Assembly (NCBI GenBank): GCA_040081265.1
Contig: JBEBGV010000002.1
Span: forward strand, 1-64,000
Source of the DNA: JBEBGV01 sp040081265
GTDB taxonomy: Bacteria; Acidobacteriota; Vicinamibacteria; Vicinamibacterales; UBA2999
Direction: 5' to 3'
DNA length: 64,000 nucleotides
In this document: piece after piece, positions 61,007 through 64,000 of the stretch
How the letters are laid out: the number at the start of each line of letters is the position of its first letter
How positions within the stretch are numbered: position 1 is the stretch's first letter
Notes under the pieces: generated by a model
Databases searched by the model: none
What the model was told of the DNA's origin: nothing
Seen by the model: the letters and a program-made list of their open reading frames with translations, nothing else
Made by a program: the position numbers and the translations under genes

Positions 61007-61822
61007 ATGACTCACCATTGCACAGTGCTCTTCGCAGGATTTGTCCTTGTTGCGGCCGCCGCCCCGGCCGCTGCGGCCCCGCCACCGCCGGACGGTATAG
61101 AGATTCTGGTCGCCGCCGCGCCTCAGCCCAGATACGCCCACAACGGACGCTGGTATGTAGAGGCGATCAAGGGTCGTGAGTACGCCATACGACTGCGCAA
61201 TCCTTACGGGGTACGCGTTGCCGTCGCCCTGTCGGTAGACGGGTTGAATACCATCGACGCACGGCATACGTCTGCGTCGGACGCACGCAAGTGGGTGCTC
61301 GGGCCCTACGAGACCGTCACGATCAGCGGCTGGCAGACCAGTCGAACCGAGGCACGGCGGTTCGAGTTCACGAACGAGGAACAGTCCTACGGAAAGGCAC
61401 TGGGCCAGACCGAGAACCTTGGCCTCATCACCGCCGTGTTCTTCAAGGAGCGCGTGGCCGAGACTGCCCGCCGGCGGGAGGTCGACTCCCCGGCGGCACG
61501 GTCGATGCCACTACCCGCGGCTCCGCGACCCTCAGCCTCACCCGGAGACGCTGCCGGGGCCAACTCCGCCGACAAGGCGCAGGCCTCCAGCGAAGCGTTG
61601 GCGGCGACGGGCATGGGACGCGCGACCGAGCACATCGTCACGCAGGTGCAGCTGGACCTGGAGTCAGCGCCGGCGCGCACGGTGAACGTCCGCTACGAGT
61701 TCCGGTCGCAGCTTGTCAGGCTCGGGATTCTGCCGGCGGCGCGTCCCATCAGTCCACTGGAGCGCCGCGAGCGCGCTCGTGGGTTCGAGGGTGGGTTCAG
61801 CCCTGTGCCGCGCGGCTGGTGA
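61007..61822 (+). CDS. uncharacterised secreted protein
   Basis: A 271-residue protein starting MTHHCTVLFAGFVLVAAAAPAAAA, a clear signal peptide, with AGGAGG four bases before the ATG. The frame is open much further upstream, but that part overlaps the kinase gene. Conserved-looking parts are RYAHNGRWYVEAIKGREYAIRLRNPYGVRVAVALSVDGLNTIDARH and WVLGPYETVTISGWQTSRTEARRFEFT, an all-beta domain. After a Ser/Ala/Pro linker comes a second beta segment with TVNVRYEFRSQLVRLGILP. The family is unknown to me. The surface or envelope location is inferred from the signal only. Confidence 0.8.
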   Translation: MTHHCTVLFAGFVLVAAAAPAAAAPPPPDGIEILVAAAPQPRYAHNGRWYVEAIKGREYAIRLRNPYGVRVAVALSVDGLNTIDARHTSASDARKWVLGPYETVTISGWQTSRTEARRFEFTNEEQSYGKALGQTENLGLITAVFFKERVAETARRREVDSPAARSMPLPAAPRPSASPGDAAGANSADKAQASSEALAATGMGRATEHIVTQVQLDLESAPARTVNVRYEFRSQLVRLGILPAARPISPLERRERARGFEGGFSPVPRGW

Positions 61823-61831
61823 TCAAAGGAA

Positions 61832-63367
61832 TCATCCCAGGACCGGCATCTTGAAGTCAGGGCCCTTGCGAATGCCGGTGGGCCAGCGAGCGGTAATCGT
61901 CTTGAGGCGGGTGTAGAAGCGCACGCCTTCGGGGCCGTGCACGTAGTGGTCACCGAAGAGCGATCGCTTCCAGCCACCAAATGAATGAAACGCCATCGGC
62001 ACAGGAATCGGCACGTTCACGCCCACCATGCCGGCCTTCACCCGACTCGAGAACGCGTGGGCCGAGTCGCCATCACGGGTGAAGATCGCCGTGCCGTTGC
62101 CGTACTCGTGGTCGTTGACGAGCGCGAGGGCGGCTTCGAAATCCGGCACGCGTACCACAGAGAGCACCGGTCCGAAGATTTCCTCCCGATAGATGCGCAT
62201 TTCCGGGGTTACGCGATCGAAGAGCGAGGCGCCGAGGAAGAACCCTTCGCTGTCAGGCACGGCTGCGCGACCGTCGACAACGAGCGCCGCACCCTCGGTC
62301 ACGCCAAGATCGACGTAGCGCCGGACGCGATCGCGATGCTCACCGGTGATGAGCGGGCCCATATCGGCACCCGGTGCATCGCCGGGCGCAACCTTCAGCT
62401 CGGGAAGCCTGGCGGCAATGCGCGAGACCAGTTCGTCGGCGAGCTGATCGCCCACAGCAACGGCCACCGAAATCGCCATGCAGCGCTCGCCCGCCGAACC
62501 GTAGGCGGAACCAATCAGCGCGTCCACGGTCTGGTCGAGGTCGGCATCCGGCATCACGACGAGGTGGTTCTTGGCACCCCCAAGCGCCTGCACACGCTTG
62601 CCGGCGCCCGTGCCGGTCTTCCACACGTGCTCGGCGACGGGTGTCGAGCCGACGAAGCTGATCGCCTCGACAGAGGGGTGGGTGATCAGCGCATCCACCG
62701 CTTCGCGGTCACCGTTGACGACATTGAAGACGCCGGGAGGGAGACCGGCTTCTGCCAGAAGTCGCGCCAGCTCCACGCTCAGGGACGGATCCTTCTCACT
62801 CGGCTTGAGCACGAAGGTGTTGCCACAGGCAAGTGCGACCGGGAACATCCACAGCGGCACCATCGCGGGAAAATTGAACGGCGTGATGCCGGCAACAACC
62901 CCAAGCGGCTGGCGGATGGAGTAACTGTCGACGCCACTGGCGACGCCCTCGGTGTACTCGCCCTTCAGCAGCTGCGGGATGCCCATCGCGAACTCGACGA
63001 TCTCGATGCCTCGCTGCATCTCACCCCTGGCGTCGGCGAACACCTTGCCGTGCTCAGACGTAATCATCGCGGCCAGACGGTCGAGGTCGCGCTCGAGCAG
63101 CTCCCTGAACTTCATCAGCACGCGCGCCCGCCGCAATGGCGACGCGGCAGCCCAGGCGGGATAGGCCGCAGCCGCGGCCCTCACAGCGGCATCGACCTCG
63201 GCCCCATTGGCAAAGGCGACCGCGCGCGCGGCTACACCACGAGCGGGGTCGTAGACCTGACCGGAGCGACCAGAGACACCCGCCACGCTCGAGCCGCCAA
63301 TGAAGTGGTGAACGGTGTCACCAGTGGACGTGCGTGCGCGTTGGTCTGTCTCTGCGATCGTCTTCAT
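61832..63367 (-). CDS. mmsA: CoA-acylating methylmalonate-semialdehyde dehydrogenase
   Basis: A 511-residue aldehyde dehydrogenase that makes propionyl-CoA or acetyl-CoA from methylmalonate or malonate semialdehyde, in valine, myo-inositol or beta-alanine breakdown. It has TPFNFPAMVPLWMFP (about 172) and GSTPVAEHVWKTGTGAGKRVQALGGAKNH (about 245), characteristic of MmsA/IolA, and the catalytic Cys in GSAGERCMAISVAV (near 294). There are no other valine- or inositol-pathway genes nearby. It is convergent with the secreted protein gene, ten bases away. Confidence 0.95.
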   Translation of the reverse strand: MKTIAETDQRARTSTGDTVHHFIGGSSVAGVSGRSGQVYDPARGVAARAVAFANGAEVDAAVRAAAAAYPAWAAASPLRRARVLMKFRELLERDLDRLAAMITSEHGKVFADARGEMQRGIEIVEFAMGIPQLLKGEYTEGVASGVDSYSIRQPLGVVAGITPFNFPAMVPLWMFPVALACGNTFVLKPSEKDPSLSVELARLLAEAGLPPGVFNVVNGDREAVDALITHPSVEAISFVGSTPVAEHVWKTGTGAGKRVQALGGAKNHLVVMPDADLDQTVDALIGSAYGSAGERCMAISVAVAVGDQLADELVSRIAARLPELKVAPGDAPGADMGPLITGEHRDRVRRYVDLGVTEGAALVVDGRAAVPDSEGFFLGASLFDRVTPEMRIYREEIFGPVLSVVRVPDFEAALALVNDHEYGNGTAIFTRDGDSAHAFSSRVKAGMVGVNVPIPVPMAFHSFGGWKRSLFGDHYVHGPEGVRFYTRLKTITARWPTGIRKGPDFKMPVLG

Positions 63368-63382
63368 GGCCAGTGAGCCGCT

Positions 63383-63592
63383 TCAGAGCTGCCAGAACAC
63401 CTGCTTGGGACCCTGCGCGTCTTCAATCGCCGTGCGCGCCACGCGACCTTCGACGACTTCCATCTGCGCAAGCGTCGTGGCGTTGTGATCGCCCTCGACA
63501 CGCGGGAGACAGCCAGCCAGAAGTTGCTGGGCTCGCAGGGAAGCGACGACAACGAACTCGTATGGATTGTATGTCTTCGGACGAATGACCAT
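63383..63592 (-). CDS. rpoZ: RNA polymerase omega subunit
   Basis: A 69-residue protein. The sequence YNPYEFVVVASLRAQQLLAGCLPRV, then ATTLAQMEVVEGRVAR, is the omega signature (a helix with RA-Q-L, then the E-E/GRV motif). Omega helps assemble the beta' subunit. It lies 15 bases upstream of mmsA on the same strand. Usual neighbour gmk is not next to it in this window. Confidence 0.85.
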   Translation of the reverse strand: MVIRPKTYNPYEFVVVASLRAQQLLAGCLPRVEGDHNATTLAQMEVVEGRVARTAIEDAQGPKQVFWQL

Positions 63593-63733
63593 AAGCCTAC
63601 CCTCGGTTCCTCTGGACGTGCCATGGTGAGGAACCCGCAGGCTGCGGGAGGCTCAGAACAGCGGGGACTGGAGCTACCTTAGCACGGTTGCCGTACGATG
63701 CCCGGTGCACACGATGCGGCCACTGCATCGGTG

Positions 63734-63916
63734 TTACACGCGGCGGGTCGCGCTGTCGCCGCAGCCCGGACAGCTGTGGGTCTCTTCGATGATCCCGCCG
63801 AGCTGGCTCTCGACGCCCTCATCATCGTCTGCCAGGATGAGCTTCTCGGCATGTCGGTTCATCCTGATGCCGCAGGTGGGGCAGTCCATTGGTGGTGGGG
63901 TATCTGGCGCCATCAT
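63734..63916 (-). CDS. small zinc-ribbon protein
   Basis: A 60-residue protein with two CxxC pairs, CPTCGIRMNRHAEKL near residue 12 and CPGCG near 53, which would bind one zinc. The segment between is acidic. It starts with two ATG codons overlapping the stop of the gene to its right (ATGA), indicating coupling. Small zinc-ribbon proteins of this kind have no defined function. Confidence 0.75.
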   Translation of the reverse strand: MMAPDTPPPMDCPTCGIRMNRHAEKLILADDDEGVESQLGGIIEETHSCPGCGDSATRRV

Positions 63917-64000
63917 GACCTCAGGGCGATCTGTTCCCGGCCGTGGCGGAGCGTTTCCGACATCCAGATCAGCTCTTTCAGGAACTTATCGGTGCGCTGC
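63913..64000 (-). CDS. C-terminal end of an unidentified gene (cut by the window edge)
   Basis: Twenty-eight codons remain, ending at the stop 63913-63915. The peptide FLKELIWMSETLRHGREQIALRS is helical and charged. It lies upstream of, and overlaps, the zinc-ribbon gene, and is in the same direction as rpoZ and mmsA. The family cannot be identified from this fragment. Confidence 0.6.
   Translation of the reverse strand, partial: QRTDKFLKELIWMSETLRHGREQIALRS

Overview
The window is high-GC, gene-dense chromosomal DNA from a Gram-negative bacterium. The best fit is a soil- or sediment-type Acidobacteriota (Vicinamibacteria-like). This rests on a CarboxypepD_reg-plug-barrel TonB receptor, the DUF1592/DUF1552 pair, a Ser/Thr kinase with a TPR output domain, secreted SBP/peptidase sets and multihaem cytochromes. 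The assignment is inferred from gene content, since no rRNA gene is present. I saw no tRNA, CRISPR array or complete insertion sequence. The only hint of mobile DNA is an IS481-like end at the extreme left.

Layout. (1) 0-3.3 kb, minus strand: SRP RNA - dnaX - recR - membrane protein. (2) 3.4-7.4 kb, minus: lysC-dapB-dapA-M20 deacylase, a lysine/diaminopimelate operon. (3) 7.5-12.8 kb: AlgE-like barrel, secreted M20 peptidase, a DUF6065-like protein, a SnoaL-type lipoprotein. (4) 11.9-15.6 kb, minus: cytochrome c/beta-barrel fusion, pentahaem cytochrome and DUF2231-TPR membrane protein, probably one electron-transfer operon. (5) 15.7-22.9 kb, plus: serine hydrolase, then a four-gene oligopeptide ABC importer with both ATPase domains in one chain. 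(6) 22.9-30.2 kb: lipoprotein, M3 oligopeptidase, and a two-gene signalling unit (cNMP-domain histidine kinase plus response regulator fused to a cysteine-less thioredoxin-reductase-like flavoprotein), then a ScyD-like protein. (7) 30.2-35 kb: a RecB-like nuclease/DEDD exonuclease/SF1 helicase, small proteins and a glycosyltransferase. (8) 35.1-38.7 kb: porin, CuA cupredoxin, dihaem oxidoreductase, and a convergent LuxR regulator. (9) 38.8-47.2 kb, minus: gamma-glutamyltransferase, DUF1592, DUF1552, ankyrin protein, cytochrome c'-like protein in one tight operon. (10) 47.8-54.7 kb, plus: TonB receptor, second gamma-glutamyltransferase, MFS and SBF-type transporters. (11) 54.9-64 kb: PhoX-like protein, formamidase, DUF1428, Ser/Thr kinase, mmsA, rpoZ and small genes at the edge.

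Two themes run through the window. One is peptide and amino-acid scavenging: three M20/M3 peptidases, two gamma-glutamyltransferases, a Dpp-type importer and a TonB receptor. The other is periplasmic redox chemistry: five c-type cytochrome genes and a CuA protein.

The sequence-level surprises are three families of small dispersed repeats. The first is a palindrome with a CTACGTACCGTC tail, which sits between genes but also inside at least four coding regions at domain linkers. The second is a set of intergenic tandem repeats that share a strict 7-bp period but not a unit sequence. The third is a 32-bp leader element in front of two unrelated genes. The most interesting protein system is the kinase/response-regulator-flavoprotein pair at 26.0-29.1 kb.
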